NCBI RefSeq assembly: GCF_002965065.1
Contig: NZ_PTRE01000025.1
Span: 20,884 to 84,883 of the forward strand
Origin: Escherichia sp. MOD1-EC7003
GTDB lineage: Bacteria > Pseudomonadota > Gammaproteobacteria > Enterobacterales > Enterobacteriaceae
DNA length: 64,000 nucleotides
Direction: 5' to 3'
Part shown: positions 45,190 through 56,108 of the stretch, one piece after another
Numbering within the stretch: the first letter of the stretch is position 1
Layout of the letters: every line of letters starts with the position of its first letter
Translations under genes and position numbers: made by a program
The notes under the pieces: generated by a model
What the model was told of the DNA's origin: nothing
Database searches by the model: none
The model's input: only the letters and a program-made list of their open reading frames with translations

Positions 45190-45260
45190 CCTGCCGGATG
45201 CGGCCTGAACGCCTTATCCGGACTACAAAATCTTGCAAATTCAATATATTGCAATTCTCT
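45190..45260. repeat. REP element between nrdE and nrdF
   Basis: GCCGGATGCGGCCTGAACGC and the GCCTTATCCGGAC pairing half form a REP palindrome at about 45194-45232. It is followed by a spacer like that of the recA-recX units. It lies inside the nrdHIEF operon. Confidence 0.8.
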
Positions 45261-45269
45261 TTCTGTCTA

Positions 45270-47414
45270 TTAAAGCGCACAGGAGACGCAGCCTTCAATT
45301 TCAGTGCCTTCCAGCGCCCTCTGACGCAGGCGAATGTAATAGAGCGTTTTGATACCTTTGCGCCAGGCGTAAATCTGTGCTTTGTTGATATCGCGAGTGG
45401 TGGCGGTATCGGGGAAAAACAGCGTCAGCGACAGTCCCTGGTCGACATGGCGGGTCGCTTCGGCGTAGGTGTCGATGATCTTTTCCGCGCCAATTTCGTA
45501 AGCATCCTGATACAGCGCCAGATTTTCGTTAGTCATAAACGGGGCAGGGTAGTAAACGCGTCCTGTTTTTCCTTCTTTGCGTATCTCTACTTTCGCTACA
45601 ATCGGATGAATACTCGACGTAGCATGATTGATATAAGAAATAGAACCGGTTGGCGGCACCGCCTGGAGATTCTGGTTGTAGATACCATAACGTATCACGT
45701 CGTCGCGCAGCTGCACCCACATCTCACGGGTAGGTAACGTGATACCGCTACGAGCAAACAGTTCGCCAACTTTCTCCGTTTTCGGCTGCCAGTTACCTTG
45801 CAGATATTGGCTAAAATATTCACCGCTGGCATAGCGTGACTGTTTGAACCCGGCGAAGGTTTTACCGCGTTCGCGCGCCAGCAACATTGAGGTACGCAGC
45901 GCGTGCCAGGTGATGGTATAGAAATAGAGATTGGTAAAATCCAGAGCTTCCGGCGAACCATAAGCGATGCCTTCTCGTGCCAGATAGCCATGTAAATTCA
46001 TCTGCCCCAGTCCGATGGCGTGCGAGGCGGCATTTCCGGCTTCGATGGATGGCACGCTGCGGATATGACTCATATCTGACACCGCTGTTAAACCGCGTAC
46101 GGCGACCTCAACCGTGCGGGCAAAGTCGGGGGAATCCATGGTGTGGGCAATATTCAACGAACCTAAATTACAGGAAATATCATGGCCTGTGCGAGCATAG
46201 TCGAGATTCTCGTCATACTTTGAGGCGCTATTAACCTGCAAAATTTCTGAGCAAAGATTGCTCATATTTATGCGCCCGGCGATAGGGTTAGCACGGTTAA
46301 CCGTGTCTTCATACATGATGTACGGATAGCCAGACTCAAACTGGATCTCTGCCAGTTGCTGGAAGAAATCACGGGCGTTGATGTATTTTTTGCGGATGCG
46401 TTCATCGGCAACCAGTTCGTCATAGCATTCGCTGATGGCGATATCGGCAAACGGCTTGCCATAAAACCGCTCAACGTCATAAGGCGAAAATAGTGCCATT
46501 TGCGCATTCTCTTTTGCCAGATGAAAAGTGATATCCGGGATCACCACTCCCAGCGACAGTGTTTTAATGCGGATTTTTTCGTCGGCATTTTCTCGTTTTG
46601 TGTCGAGAAAACGCAAAATATCGGGATGATGGGCATGTAAATAGACTGCACCAGCCCCCTGACGAGCGCCGAGTTGGTTGGCATAGGAAAATGCGTCTTC
46701 CAGCATTTTCATCACTGGAATTACGCCAGAAGATTGATTTTCAATACGTTTAATTGGCGCGCCCGCTTCCCGCAGATTCGACAGCAAAAATGCCACGCCG
46801 CCACCGCGTTTCGACAGTTGCAGTGCGGAATTTACCGCCCGACCAATCGACTCCATATTGTCTTCAATACGCAGCAGAAAACAGGAAACCAGTTCGCCGC
46901 GCTGCTGTTTACCACAGTTGAGGAATGTTGGCGTGGCAGGCTGAAAGCGTCCAGACAGCATCTCATCAGCCAGTTGCAACGCCAGCCTTTTGTCGCCTTG
47001 TGCCAGCGTTAGCGCCACCATAACCACTCGATCGGCAAAATCTTCCAGATAACGCTTACCGTCAAATGTCTTCAACGTATAGCTGGTGTAAAACTTCCAT
47101 GCACCGAGGAATGTCTGGAAACGAAAACCGCTGGCGTGCGCGTGGGCAAACAGCGTAATGACAAAATCGCGAGAGTAGCGGTTAAGAACGTCTTCATCAT
47201 AGTAACCTTCGTTGACCAGCCAGTTCAGGCGCTGCTGCTGGCTACTGAAGGTCATACTGTTCACACGCACATGCGTTGCCATAAAGGCGTCAACGGCCTG
47301 GTGGTCTTTATCGAACTGAATGCGACCCGCGCTATCGTAAAGGTTAAGCATCGCATTCAGAGCGTGGTAATCCATCGTGTCCTGCGTCAGGCGTTCTGCG
47401 GTTGTCGTTGCCAA
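45270..47414 (-). CDS. nrdE: NrdE, class Ib ribonucleotide reductase large subunit
   Basis: 714 aa. Reduces ribonucleoside diphosphates. The catalytic cysteine region includes [33 protein letters not shown] (part), and the C-terminal redox pair is in EGCVSCAL. The start overlaps nrdI by 28 nt. NrdH supplies reductant, NrdI assists NrdF cofactor assembly. Confidence 0.97.
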   Translation of the reverse strand: MATTTAERLTQDTMDYHALNAMLNLYDSAGRIQFDKDHQAVDAFMATHVRVNSMTFSSQQQRLNWLVNEGYYDEDVLNRYSRDFVITLFAHAHASGFRFQTFLGAWKFYTSYTLKTFDGKRYLEDFADRVVMVALTLAQGDKRLALQLADEMLSGRFQPATPTFLNCGKQQRGELVSCFLLRIEDNMESIGRAVNSALQLSKRGGGVAFLLSNLREAGAPIKRIENQSSGVIPVMKMLEDAFSYANQLGARQGAGAVYLHAHHPDILRFLDTKRENADEKIRIKTLSLGVVIPDITFHLAKENAQMALFSPYDVERFYGKPFADIAISECYDELVADERIRKKYINARDFFQQLAEIQFESGYPYIMYEDTVNRANPIAGRINMSNLCSEILQVNSASKYDENLDYARTGHDISCNLGSLNIAHTMDSPDFARTVEVAVRGLTAVSDMSHIRSVPSIEAGNAASHAIGLGQMNLHGYLAREGIAYGSPEALDFTNLYFYTITWHALRTSMLLARERGKTFAGFKQSRYASGEYFSQYLQGNWQPKTEKVGELFARSGITLPTREMWVQLRDDVIRYGIYNQNLQAVPPTGSISYINHATSSIHPIVAKVEIRKEGKTGRVYYPAPFMTNENLALYQDAYEIGAEKIIDTYAEATRHVDQGLSLTLFFPDTATTRDINKAQIYAWRKGIKTLYYIRLRQRALEGTEIEGCVSCAL

Positions 47415-47797
47415 AATTCGGTTACTCCGTTACGAACGTTTTCGATATCGCTTTGCGTACCCATGAGTTCAAAGCGGTACAGCCACGGTACGCCGCATTT
47501 TTGAGCAATCACATCTCCGGCGCGGCCATACGCCTCACCAAAGTTGCGATTACCCGAAGCAATAACGCCGCGAAGCAACGCCCGGTTATGCGCGTCGTTT
47601 AAAAAGCGAATTACCTGTCGTGGCACCGCGCCAGCCGTACCGCCGCCGCCGTAAGAGGGGACGATCAGGATGTAAGGCTCGTTTACCTGAATCCGTTCCC
47701 GCTCATTGAGCGGGATGCGTACTGCGGGCAGCCCCAAACGTTCGATAAAACGCTGCGTATTTTCGGAGCTGCTGGAGAAGTAGAGGAGCGGGTTCAT
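47387..47797 (-). CDS. nrdI: NrdI, flavodoxin-like assembly protein
   Basis: 136 aa. NrdI is a small FMN protein that supplies the oxidant for the Mn2 cofactor of NrdF. FMN contacts lie in [12 protein letters not shown] (about 6-17) and [16 protein letters not shown] (about 48-63). It overlaps nrdE and nrdH. Confidence 0.95.
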   Translation of the reverse strand: MNPLLYFSSSSENTQRFIERLGLPAVRIPLNERERIQVNEPYILIVPSYGGGGTAGAVPRQVIRFLNDAHNRALLRGVIASGNRNFGEAYGRAGDVIAQKCGVPWLYRFELMGTQSDIENVRNGVTEFWQRQPQNA

Positions 47798-48039
47798 GCA
47801 CTGGCCGCGTGTGGTGCTGGATGCAGACGGTTGATCATGTCCGGGCGGAAACCAGACCAGCTAAGATCGCCTGCAATCACGACCGGCAACTGACGAAAGC
47901 CCTGAGCACGCAACGCTTCTGCCGCTTCAGGAACGCGATCGACATTGATCATTTCAAAATTAAAGCCCCGGTTTTCCATCGCCCGTTTGGTGGCGTGGCA
48001 CTGAACGCAATCGTTACGAGTGTAAATGGTAATGCGCAT
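47794..48039 (-). CDS. nrdH: NrdH, glutaredoxin-like reductant
   Basis: 81 aa. First gene of nrdHIEF. The thioredoxin-fold redox motif is CVQC (Cys11, Cys14). Ends with AASA. The 240-nt upstream region carries two NrdR boxes. Confidence 0.96.
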   Translation of the reverse strand: MRITIYTRNDCVQCHATKRAMENRGFNFEMINVDRVPEAAEALRAQGFRQLPVVIAGDLSWSGFRPDMINRLHPAPHAASA

Positions 48040-48112
48040 GATTCGTATTTCCGTTTAAAATGAAGATACGGCGCGATGATACGCGTCGGGTTGTCTCTCT
48101 GTTGATACAGAG

Positions 48113-48159
48113 ATACTAGATGTAGTTTAAAAAAGATTCAACCACACAATATATAGCAA
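48113..48159. promoter_or_regulatory. NrdR box pair upstream of nrdH
   Basis: ATACTAGATGTAGTTT (48113-48128) and ACACAATATATAGCAA (48144-48159) fit the NrdR consensus acaCwATATAtwGtgt and their centres are 31 bp apart, three helical turns, as expected for NrdR. Confidence 0.85.
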
Positions 48160-48233
48160 ATAATGGTCGGAATTACCCAGGATATGAGCGTGACGGGGTA
48201 GGGGGATTTTTGTGATTCACCAGGCAAAAAGAA

Positions 48234-48256
48234 ACCCCGAAGCCAGGCTTCGGGGT
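48234..48256 (-). terminator. ygaM terminator
   Basis: ACCCCGAAGCC pairs with GGCTTCGGGGT; on the minus strand it is followed by TTCTTTTTG. It lies 30 nt after the ygaM stop. Confidence 0.88.
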
Positions 48257-48286
48257 CAAAGACGTGTATTTATTCTCATTGTTGCA

Positions 48287-48616
48287 CTACGATTTGCGCA
48301 TGCTCAACAGTGCGCCGATAAAAATACCTACCGCAGCTGCGGTACCCACGCTACACCAGGGTCTTTCACGAACAAAAGAATCCGCGCAGCCAACGGCATC
48401 GCGCGCGGCTTGCTGGACGCGAGTACGACCATGCATTCGCGCTCTGGTTTCTTTTAGTAATGCCTGTGCTTTACTGCGTGCGGCTTCGGCTTCCCCTTTG
48501 GCGTCGCTGCCCCAGGACTTCAATACAGATTCGAGGCTGTCAGCTAATTGATTGACATCATTCTGAATATCCTGCACGCCATCATCGACGTCGTTGCGGT
48601 TCGGTCGGTTAAACAT
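48287..48616 (-). CDS. ygaM: YgaM, ElaB-family membrane-anchored protein
   Basis: 109 aa, DUF883/ElaB-type tail-anchored protein. The N-terminal part is charged and helical with a likely coiled coil (about 10-75), the C-terminal membrane helix is at about 86-106 (CSVGTAAAVGIFIGALLSM). Such proteins are linked to ribosome or stress functions in stationary phase. Same strand as nrdH. Confidence 0.93.
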   Translation of the reverse strand: MFNRPNRNDVDDGVQDIQNDVNQLADSLESVLKSWGSDAKGEAEAARSKAQALLKETRARMHGRTRVQQAARDAVGCADSFVRERPWCSVGTAAAVGIFIGALLSMRKS

Positions 48617-48766
48617 ATGATCCCCTATTAGAATTCGATGTAATTTTAGTGTAGACCATCATTTTCTTAACTGAGGTTCATCGCGGCTTTATGGACTTTT
48701 CTGAAAGCGTTGTGAATGCGCAATCAGGTAAGGTAGGCCCGCAGTGGATAATAGTGAGGATCAAAT

Positions 48767-49111
48767 ATGTATTTACGACCAGACGAGGTGGCGCGCGTAC
48801 TTGAAAAAGTCGGCTTTACTGTCGATGTGGTGACCCCGAAAGCTTATGGTTACCGCCGTGGGGAAAATTATGTCTATGTTAATCGCGAAGCGCGAATGGG
48901 ACGCACCGCCCTGGTGATTCATCCAATATTAAAAGAACGTAGTTCAACACTGGCTGAACCCGCTTCCGATATTAAAACTTGCGATCATTACCAGCAATTT
49001 CCGCTCTATTTAGCGGGTGAACGTCATGAGCATTACGGTATCCCGCATGGCTTTAGTTCGCGTGTTGCGCTTGAACGTTATCTGAATGGTTTATTTGGCG
49101 AAGCCAGTTAA
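48767..49111 (+). CDS. ygaC: YgaC, uncharacterised protein (DUF2002)
   Basis: 114 aa, soluble. The family is known in E. coli as Fur-controlled but has no assigned function. Sequence landmarks: [20 protein letters not shown] near 28-47. It faces alaE tail to tail. Confidence 0.92.
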   Translation: MYLRPDEVARVLEKVGFTVDVVTPKAYGYRRGENYVYVNREARMGRTALVIHPILKERSSTLAEPASDIKTCDHYQQFPLYLAGERHEHYGIPHGFSSRVALERYLNGLFGEAS

Positions 49112-49147
49112 AGATGCGACTGGCGATGCCAGTCGCGAAAAGAAGGG

Positions 49148-49597
49148 TCAGGCTTTTACCTGCTGGTAACGGCTGACTTTAAACAGTCGGCGGCAATAAT
49201 CAAGGAAGTAGCCATAAACCGCTCCCATCAACATCGAAACAACGATGTTTGAACTGACCGCCGCCAAAATCTGGTGCCAGTCTGCGCCTACCACTAACAA
49301 GATCGCCACATATACTGGTGACTGGAACGTCACATAAGCCAGGATATCTGCCAGATTTTTTACCCAGCCCGACGTGCTAACTTTGCGTGCCGCGCGCATA
49401 AACAGATCGCGGTACATACCGTATGGCCATGCAATTAAGATATTCACCGGAATCGCCACCAATCTGGAATAAAGGGACTGTTCGAAGCTCATTCCGGAGA
49501 GGAAAACTTCAATACACATGTTCACGACAGAACAGTAAACAACCATCGCGAACGTATCTGCAACTGCATGACGCAAGCGTGACTGCGGTGAGAACAT
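49148..49597 (-). CDS. alaE: AlaE, L-alanine exporter
   Basis: 149 aa, formerly ygaW. Four hydrophobic segments in a small inner membrane protein that exports L-alanine. The length and motif [16 protein letters not shown] agree with the family. Confidence 0.94.
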   Translation of the reverse strand: MFSPQSRLRHAVADTFAMVVYCSVVNMCIEVFLSGMSFEQSLYSRLVAIPVNILIAWPYGMYRDLFMRAARKVSTSGWVKNLADILAYVTFQSPVYVAILLVVGADWHQILAAVSSNIVVSMLMGAVYGYFLDYCRRLFKVSRYQQVKA

Positions 49598-50262
49598 GCT
49601 AATGCTCCTTAATAAAAGCGTAATGGGATGTTAATGGCGGTGAAGGCAGTGGATCTCATTGCCATCTGCATTTTTGCATAGCGTATATCGCTGGTTATAA
49701 CTAATCAATTAGTGAAAAATTTTTATTTAATCTGATTTTGTAGATAAAATGTTCCGTAGCGGCGCGTTTTTTGTACATTGTGGATTTTTACATGCCAGTA
49801 TGATTAATTTTTAATTAAATCAATTGGATATGAGCGTTTCTTTATTTTCGCTAATGAAGGTTTTGGAGAGGTAACGCTATAATCGTAGAGAATTCGGTGA
49901 ATGTAGTGACTTGGTCATTTTCAGCATTTTTTATGCCAGATAATGCGGAATGACAGCAGAAAGCACCAGTGATTGGTGTTTTGTTTTATTCAGTTTTATT
50001 GCATTTTTATTCACTTTTGTTTTGTCAGGCTTGCAGAATTGGCGAGCAGAGAGCGCCTCTCAGTTCATTGATAACCGAAATTACTCATCAAAATGGCTAA
50101 TATATAATCTTGATATTATTCTGAGAGTCTCAGGAAATAACAGCTGAAATAATCTCGTGTAGGACTGTGAATAGATTAAATTTTGTGGAAATATAATAAA
50201 TGATCGCTTACACTACACGACGAAATACTTTTTTGTTTGGGCGTTAAAAGGTTTTCTTTATT
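49598..50262. other. AT-rich intergenic region between alaE and stpA
   Basis: 665 nt with no gene that I can support. It is AT-rich and holds the divergent promoters of alaE and stpA; stpA is known to be repressed by H-NS and activated by Lrp. A 65-codon frame at 49950-50147 is not convincing (see rejected). Confidence 0.6.
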
Positions 50263-50667
50263 ATGTCTGTAATGTTACAAAGTTTAAATAACATTCGCAC
50301 TCTCCGTGCGATGGCTCGCGAATTCTCCATTGACGTTCTTGAAGAAATGCTTGAAAAATTCAGGGTTGTCACTAAAGAAAGACGTGAAGAAGAAGAACAG
50401 CAGCAGCGTGAACTGGCAGAGCGCCAGGAAAAAATTAGCACCTGGCTGGAGCTGATGCAAGCAGACGGAATTAACCCGGAAGAGTTATTTAGTAATAGCT
50501 CTGCTGCTGCCCCACGTGCTGGTAAAAAACGCCAGCCGCGTCCGGCGAAATATAAATTCACCGATGTTAACGGTGAAACTAAAACCTGGACCGGTCAGGG
50601 CCGTACGCCGAAGCCAATTGCTCAGGCGCTGGCAGAAGGTAAATCTCTCGACGATTTCCTGATCTAA
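50263..50667 (+). CDS. stpA: StpA, H-NS paralogue and RNA chaperone
   Basis: 134 aa. The N-terminal coiled-coil oligomerisation domain (about 1-60) is followed by a linker and the C-terminal DNA-binding domain with WTGQGRTPKPI, in which the QGR loop enters AT-rich minor grooves. StpA silences AT-rich DNA together with H-NS. Confidence 0.97.
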   Translation: MSVMLQSLNNIRTLRAMAREFSIDVLEEMLEKFRVVTKERREEEEQQQRELAERQEKISTWLELMQADGINPEELFSNSSAAAPRAGKKRQPRPAKYKFTDVNGETKTWTGQGRTPKPIAQALAEGKSLDDFLI

Positions 50668-50677
50668 TTACTGAAGC

Positions 50678-50720
50678 CGGATGTCGCTGCTATGGCGCGT
50701 CCGGCGTCGCTTCTCAAGCT
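50678..50720. repeat. REP-like palindrome after stpA
   Basis: AGCCGGATG and CGTCCGGCGTCG form a GC-rich imperfect hairpin of REP type at the convergent ends of stpA and ygaP; it can act as transcript end. Confidence 0.5.
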
Positions 50721-51238
50721 CGCTGGTTCCACGGCATCTTATCCAACAACCTTGCCATCCCACAAAAGCCGCTGATTCCTGCAAGCAATAATCCGGCTCC
50801 GACAAAACCACTTAATAAGAAGAAACTGCTATTTACGGTATAACCCAGTACAACCCCGATTAATATTAAACCACCCGCGGCGATCTGCACCTGACGCATT
50901 AACGGCAAGGGGTGCGATTTATTTACTGCTACTGGCAATCCTGCTTTTTTCCAGCCATCAATCCCATCTTCGAGTAAAAAGATTTCTGCGGGGGCGGCAA
51001 TCGCTGCTAATTTATCAGCGTTATTACTGGTGCGTTTACCTGCCTGGCAGTGGAATATAATTTGCTCGCTACGTAATTTAGCCGGAAAACCTGACTGTTC
51101 GATCACGGATAATGGAGCTAGATCTGCTTCAGGAATATGTTCACGAAGATATTCATCAGCATCACGAATATCGATTAACTTTGCGCCGCGTGCGATTAAT
51201 TCTTGTGCATCATTCGGCGAAATGATTGTCAAAGCCAT
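50714..51238 (-). CDS. ygaP: YgaP, membrane-anchored rhodanese
   Basis: 174 aa. N-terminal rhodanese domain (about 1-105) with the active-site loop HCQAGKRT (Cys64) and a C-terminal pair of membrane helices (about 115-160). It transfers sulfur, and Cys64 is also subject to S-nitrosylation in the literature. It lies 9 nt after ygaV, in an operon. Confidence 0.94.
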   Translation of the reverse strand: MALTIISPNDAQELIARGAKLIDIRDADEYLREHIPEADLAPLSVIEQSGFPAKLRSEQIIFHCQAGKRTSNNADKLAAIAAPAEIFLLEDGIDGWKKAGLPVAVNKSHPLPLMRQVQIAAGGLILIGVVLGYTVNSSFFLLSGFVGAGLLLAGISGFCGMARLLDKMPWNQRA

Positions 51239-51247
51239 AGTGACTCC

Positions 51248-51547
51248 TTACGGACAATAGACATTTTTCAGGGTGGCGATAATGGTATTTACCGCCTCAT
51301 TTTTAATGAAATATAGAATGCGTTGGGCATCCCGTTGGCTGTCGATAAGCCCTTCGTCCCGCATTCGAGCGAGATGCTGTGATGTAGCAGAGGCACTTAG
51401 TCCGGTAATGCGCGTCAGTTCTCCCGCGCTGGTGCCGGGTGAACCGCTAAGCATGCACAGAATCAGCAACCGTTTGGGGTGGCTCATTGCTTTCAATAAG
51501 GCTGCAGCCTGTTCGGCTCTGGCCTGTAATTGCGCGAGTTCAGTCAT
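51248..51547 (-). CDS. ygaV: YgaV, ArsR-family repressor
   Basis: 99 aa winged-helix ArsR/SmtB protein. Motif MSHPKRLLILCML and ITGLSASATSQHLARMRDEGLI show the recognition helix. The gene is autoregulated in E. coli, represses ygaVP and responds to sulfide/tributyltin in published work. Confidence 0.94.
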   Translation of the reverse strand: MTELAQLQARAEQAAALLKAMSHPKRLLILCMLSGSPGTSAGELTRITGLSASATSQHLARMRDEGLIDSQRDAQRILYFIKNEAVNTIIATLKNVYCP

Positions 51548-51729
51548 ATTTATTTAAAGAGTTACTAAATTAAGTAAAATCTAAACTAAAAATTCAACAT
51601 ATACCAGCATCCCCAGCGTAAATGAGAGTAAAAGCGTAAGTTGAAACTGGCAGGTTCCGCTAAAATCACTATGCTTAAGAGATAAAATCTCTTTTTAAAC
51701 AATGAGTAATTTTCTTATAGGGAGTACAT

Positions 51730-51888
51730 ATGGGTTTCTGGAGAATCGTCATCACCATCATTCTGCCGCCGCTCGGCGTGCTGCTCGGTAAAGGGTTCGG
51801 TTGGGCGTTCATTATTAATATTCTGCTGACACTGCTTGGGTATATCCCCGGTTTGATTCACGCGTTCTGGGTGCAAACCCGCGATTAA
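51730..51888 (+). CDS. yqaE: YqaE, PMP3-family small membrane protein
   Basis: 52 aa, two membrane helices separated by a short loop (LPPLGVLLGKG and WAFIINILLTLLGYIPG). The ILPPLGV motif is the UPF0057/PMP3 signature. It is a stress-induced protein, with a GGGAG ribosome site 7-12 nt before the ATG. Confidence 0.93.
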   Translation: MGFWRIVITIILPPLGVLLGKGFGWAFIINILLTLLGYIPGLIHAFWVQTRD

Positions 51889-51971
51889 ACCTGTGCTTAC
51901 CCCTGCAACGTTAACGCGCCGCGTTCCTCTGCTACACTTTCTGAGTGTTTCCTTTAACAAATGAGGTAACT

Positions 51972-52421
51972 ATGGGTCTGTTCAATTTTGTGAAAGATGC
52001 CGGAGAAAAACTCTGGGACGCGGTTACAGGTCAGCACGATAAAGACGATCAAGCGAAGAAGGTGCAGGAGCATCTGAACAAAACCGGTATACCTGATGCC
52101 GATAAAGTGAATATTCAAATTGTCGACGGCAAAGCGACGGTCACTGGTGACGGCTTAAGTCAGGAGGCGAAAGAGAAAATCCTTGTTGCGGTGGGGAATA
52201 TTTCCGGTATTGCCAGTGTCGATGATCAGGTAAACACCGCGACGCCAGCCACTGCCAGCCAGTTTTATACCGTTAAATCTGGCGACACTCTGAGTGCCAT
52301 TTCCAAACAGGTCTACGGTAACGCCAGTCTCTACAATAAAATCTTCGAAGCGAATAAACCGATGCTAAAAAGCCCGGATAGAATTTACCCGGGGCAAGTG
52401 TTGCGTATTCCTGAAGAGTAG
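51972..52421 (+). CDS. kbp: Kbp (YgaU), potassium-binding BON-LysM protein
   Basis: 149 aa from the ATG at 51972 (upstream in-frame ATG would add nine residues). BON domain (about 24-90) and LysM domain (about 95-147, [18 protein letters not shown]). Binds K+ in the cytoplasm and signals potassium levels; a signal peptide is absent. Confidence 0.95.
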   Translation: MGLFNFVKDAGEKLWDAVTGQHDKDDQAKKVQEHLNKTGIPDADKVNIQIVDGKATVTGDGLSQEAKEKILVAVGNISGIASVDDQVNTATPATASQFYTVKSGDTLSAISKQVYGNASLYNKIFEANKPMLKSPDRIYPGQVLRIPEE

Positions 52422-53084
52422 TTAATTACCTGCCATCGCCTGCTGGATAATGGGAATTGGCGTCAGTAAATGTTGGCGCATTAACTCACTGGCGCGTGTG
52501 GTATCCCGCGCCAGTACCGCCGCCGTCAGGGTCTGGTGCTGATCGTATTTATCTTCCAGCATTTCCACAGAAAGTACCGTTCGCCGCAGCCAGATGAATC
52601 GATAACGCGCCGCCAGATCAAATAACCGTTCACGCATTTGCAGCAAATAGTGAGAACCACAGCCCGCCACAATTGCAGTATGAAACGCCTGATGACGCAA
52701 ATCCCACTCATCAAGCATTTTCTCACTGGCGTCACAGGCTTCAAGCTTACTGAGCAGATGCGCTTTTGCGAGAACATCTGCCTCCCACTCATCACCACCG
52801 CGGGCAATCGCCAGACTGACCAGCATTGCTTCCATATTGGCGCGGGCGTCGAAAATATCGAGCAGTTGCTGCACTGACATAGAGGCCACCCGATACCCTT
52901 TTTGGTTTACCACCGTGACCAGTTGTTCTGCCACCAGTTGCGAAAGCGCTTCCCGCAACGGCCCAACGCCAAGTGCATAACGCGATGTCAGCAAACTCAT
53001 CCGTAATTTTTCATCCGGATGAAAATTGCCGCGAATAATATCGTTCTTCAGCCAGCGATAGCCATCCAGAGACGTAATGGTCAT
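52422..53084 (-). CDS. csiR: CsiR (GlaR), GntR-family repressor
   Basis: 220 aa from the ATG at 53082-53084; an upstream start adds six residues. N-terminal GntR winged helix (about 8-68, with GPLREALSQLVAEQLV) and C-terminal FCD domain. It represses csiD-lhgO-gabDTP, and binds 2-hydroxyglutarate/glutarate as inducer. Confidence 0.95.
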   Translation of the reverse strand: MTITSLDGYRWLKNDIIRGNFHPDEKLRMSLLTSRYALGVGPLREALSQLVAEQLVTVVNQKGYRVASMSVQQLLDIFDARANMEAMLVSLAIARGGDEWEADVLAKAHLLSKLEACDASEKMLDEWDLRHQAFHTAIVAGCGSHYLLQMRERLFDLAARYRFIWLRRTVLSVEMLEDKYDQHQTLTAAVLARDTTRASELMRQHLLTPIPIIQQAMAGN

Positions 53085-53104
53085 GGTGTGACTCCTGATC
53101 ATTA

Positions 53105-54505
53105 TCAGCGCGTGTTATGAACGGGCGTTTTTTGCCACAATATCAGCTTGTTCCAGTGCGCCATAATTGGCACGGTACAGATAATTCCTATCGCTAATAA
53201 GCTGGTAGCGATTACTTCTAATTGTTGCGCCGGACGGAATAACATGACTACCAACACAAAGGTAATAAAGCCAATGACCAGCCAGGTGAGCCACGGATAA
53301 AGCCACATCCGCAGGCGAATTTCGCTTCCTTTTGCTCGCAGAATTTTGCGCATCCGCAATTGTGAAACGGCGATGACTAAATAAACCAGCAGGGCGATAG
53401 CACCGGAGCTGTCGATGAGGAATTTAAACACTTTCGCTGGTGCGTAATAGTTCACTACCACCGTTAAGAACGCCGCGCCGGTCGAGAGTAAGACCGCCAC
53501 ATACGGTGTTTTGTTACGGTTGATTTTCCCCATTACCGCGGGTGCATCACCGCGACGGCTTAAGGAGTAGAGCATCCTTGATGCGGTATACAGAGCCGAG
53601 TTCAGGCAACTGGTTACGGAAAGCAATATCACGCAGTCCATGATTAATTTCGCGTGGGGAATATTGAGTAATTCCAGCACCGAGCGATAAGAACCGACAG
53701 CTTTCAGCCCAGGCATATTCCACGGTATTAACGCAACGACGACGAAAATAGAGCACAAATAGAAGATAGAAATACGCCAGATAACCGAGTTAGTGGCGCG
53801 GACAATGTGTTTTTCTGGCGTGTCGGATTCCGCTGCCGCAATAGTGACAATTTCTGCGCCCATAAACGAGAACATGGTGATCAGCATCGCGCTTAATACC
53901 GCGCCGAAGCCGTTCGGCATAAAGCCGCCGCTATCCCATAATCTTGAAATACCGCTCACGTCGGCATATGGGTAAAAACCGCTGATTGCTACTGCACCAA
54001 GGAAAATAAACGCCAGAATAGCGATGACTTTGCACAGCGCCAGCCAGAACTCAAATTCGCCGTAGTTTTTGACGCTTAATAAATTGCTGCCGGTTAAGGC
54101 GAGGGTAATGACGAGGGAAAATAACCAGATGGGAATGCCAGGAACCCAGGAGTGTAGGATCATGGCGGCGATGTTGGCTTCCAGTGGGATCACCAGTACC
54201 CAAAACCACCAGTACAGCCAGCCGATGGTATAGCCCGCCCAGCGACCAATGGCTTTGTCGGCATAGGTGGAAAACGAACCGGTATCGGGCGTGGCAACCG
54301 CCATTTCTGCCAGCATTCGCATAATCATAACCACCAGTAATCCGGCGAACAGATAGGCCAGCAATACAGCCGGTCCCGCTTCGGCGATGGCGACGCTGGA
54401 ACCAACAAACAGACTTGCGCCGATAACACCGGCAATAGATAACATGGTGACGTGGCGTGATTTCAGCCCGCCGCCTAACTCATGTGATTGCGATGATTGC
54501 CCCAT
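53105..54505 (-). CDS. gabP: GabP, GABA permease
   Basis: 466 aa from the ATG at 54503-54505; 21 extra residues upstream are rejected. Amino acid permease of the APC superfamily with about twelve hydrophobic segments; the N-terminal hydrophilic part starts MGQSSQSHELGGGLKSRH. It imports 4-aminobutyrate by proton symport. It is normally co-transcribed with gabT; here a 1.5-kb repeat array separates them. Confidence 0.96.
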   Translation of the reverse strand: MGQSSQSHELGGGLKSRHVTMLSIAGVIGASLFVGSSVAIAEAGPAVLLAYLFAGLLVVMIMRMLAEMAVATPDTGSFSTYADKAIGRWAGYTIGWLYWWFWVLVIPLEANIAAMILHSWVPGIPIWLFSLVITLALTGSNLLSVKNYGEFEFWLALCKVIAILAFIFLGAVAISGFYPYADVSGISRLWDSGGFMPNGFGAVLSAMLITMFSFMGAEIVTIAAAESDTPEKHIVRATNSVIWRISIFYLCSIFVVVALIPWNMPGLKAVGSYRSVLELLNIPHAKLIMDCVILLSVTSCLNSALYTASRMLYSLSRRGDAPAVMGKINRNKTPYVAVLLSTGAAFLTVVVNYYAPAKVFKFLIDSSGAIALLVYLVIAVSQLRMRKILRAKGSEIRLRMWLYPWLTWLVIGFITFVLVVMLFRPAQQLEVIATSLLAIGIICTVPIMAHWNKLILWQKTPVHNTR

Positions 54506-54599
54506 CCTGAATCCTCTCGAAAGTGTGTCACTTGGGAGAGCGCCCCGACATTTCCCGCGTCGGGTCACGCGTATAATGGTTATTGATTCTTTTTGCCGG

Positions 54600-56103
54600 A
54601 GAGCGGCTCCGCCTTATCCGACCTGCATGTTCATTTCGTAGGCCGGACAAGACGTGCAGCGTCGCCTCCGGCATTCGTGCGCCGATTGTCGGATGCGGCG
54701 TAAACGCCTTATCCGACCTACAGGTCCATTTTGTAGGCCGGACAAGACGCGCAGCGTCGCCTCCGGCATTCGTGCGTCGATTGTCGGATGCGGCGTAAAC
54801 GTCTTATCCGACCTACAGATTCATTTCTTAGGCCGGACAAGACGCACAGCGTCGCCTTCGGCATTCGTGCACCGATTGTCGGATGCGGCGTAAACGCCTT
54901 ATCCGACCTACAGGTTCATTTCGTAGGCCGGACAAGACGCGCAGCGTCGCCTCCGGCATTCGTGCGCTGATTGTCGGATGCGGCGTAAACGCCTTATCCG
55001 ACCTACAGGTCCATTTCGTAGGCCGGACAAGACGTGCAGCGTCGCCTCCGGCATTCCTGCGTCGATTGTCGGATGCGGCGTAAACGCCTTATCCGACCTA
55101 CAGGTTCATTCTGTAGGCCGGACAAGACGCGCAGCGTCGCCTCCGGCATTCGTGCGCTGATTGTCGGATGCGGCGTAAACGCCTTATCCGACCTACAGGT
55201 CCATTTCGTAGGCCGGACAAGACGCGCAGCGTCGCCTCCGGCATTCGTGCGCTGATTGTCGGATGCGGCGTAAACGCCTTATCCGAGCTGCATGTTCATT
55301 TCGTAGGCCGGACAAGACGCGCAGCGTTGCCTCCGGCATTCGTGCGCCGACTGTCGGATGCGGCGTAAACGCCTTATCCGACCTACAGATTCATTTCGTA
55401 GGCCGGACAAGACGCGTAGCGTCGCCTCCGGCATGAGTGCGCTGATTGTCGGATGCGGCGTAAACGCCTTATCCGAGCTGCATGTTCATTTCGTAGGCCG
55501 GACAAGACGCGCAGCGTCGCCTCCGGCATGAGTGCGCTGATTGTCGGATGCGGCGTAAACGCCTTATCCGACCTACAGGTCCATTTCGTAGGCCGGACAA
55601 GACGCACAGCGTCGCCTCCGGCATTCGTGCGCTGATTGTCGGATGCGGCGTAAACGCCTTATCCGACCTACAGGTTCATTTTGTAGGCCGGACAAGACGC
55701 GCAGCGTCGCCTCCGGCATTCGTGCGCCGATTGTCGGATGCGGCGTAAACGCCTTATCCGACCTACAGGTTCATTTCGTAGGCCGGACAAGACGCGTAGC
55801 GTCGCCTCCGGCATTCCTGCGCTGATTGTCGGATGCGGCGTAAACGCCTTATCCGACCTACAGGTCCATTTTGTAGGCCGGACAAGAAGCGTGGCGTCGC
55901 CTCCGGCATTCGTGCGCCGATTGTCGGATGCGGCGTAAACGCCTTATCCGACCTACAGGTCCATTTTGTAGGCCGGACAAGACGCGTAGCGTCGCCTCCG
56001 GCATTCGTGCGCCGATTGTCGGATGCGGCGTAAACGCCTTATCCGACCTACAGGTCCATTTTGTAGGCCGGACAAGACGCGCAGCGTCGCCTCCGGCATG
56101 GTA
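54600..56103. repeat. Tandem array of about 16 REP/BIME units of 95 bp
   Basis: The unit runs from GGATGCGGCGTAAACGCCTT through TCCGACCTACAGGT, GTAGGCCGGACAAGACG and GCAGCGTCGCCTCCGGCAT to the next unit. The start of successive units is spaced 95 nt (54786, 54881, 54976 and so on to 56021). Fifteen copies are complete and a sixteenth at the gabP end is degenerate at 54600-54692. It fills the gabT-gabP gap completely. Each unit has two palindromic REP-type arms, so the RNA can fold into a long row of hairpins. Confidence 0.95.
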
Positions 56104-56108
56104 CGGTG

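Noticed and set aside
49950..50147. 65-codon frame with a hydrophobic segment between alaE and stpA
   Set aside because: No ribosome site and AT-rich regulatory DNA; the hydrophobic stretch is what T-rich sequence gives by chance. Conservation would be needed to revive it.
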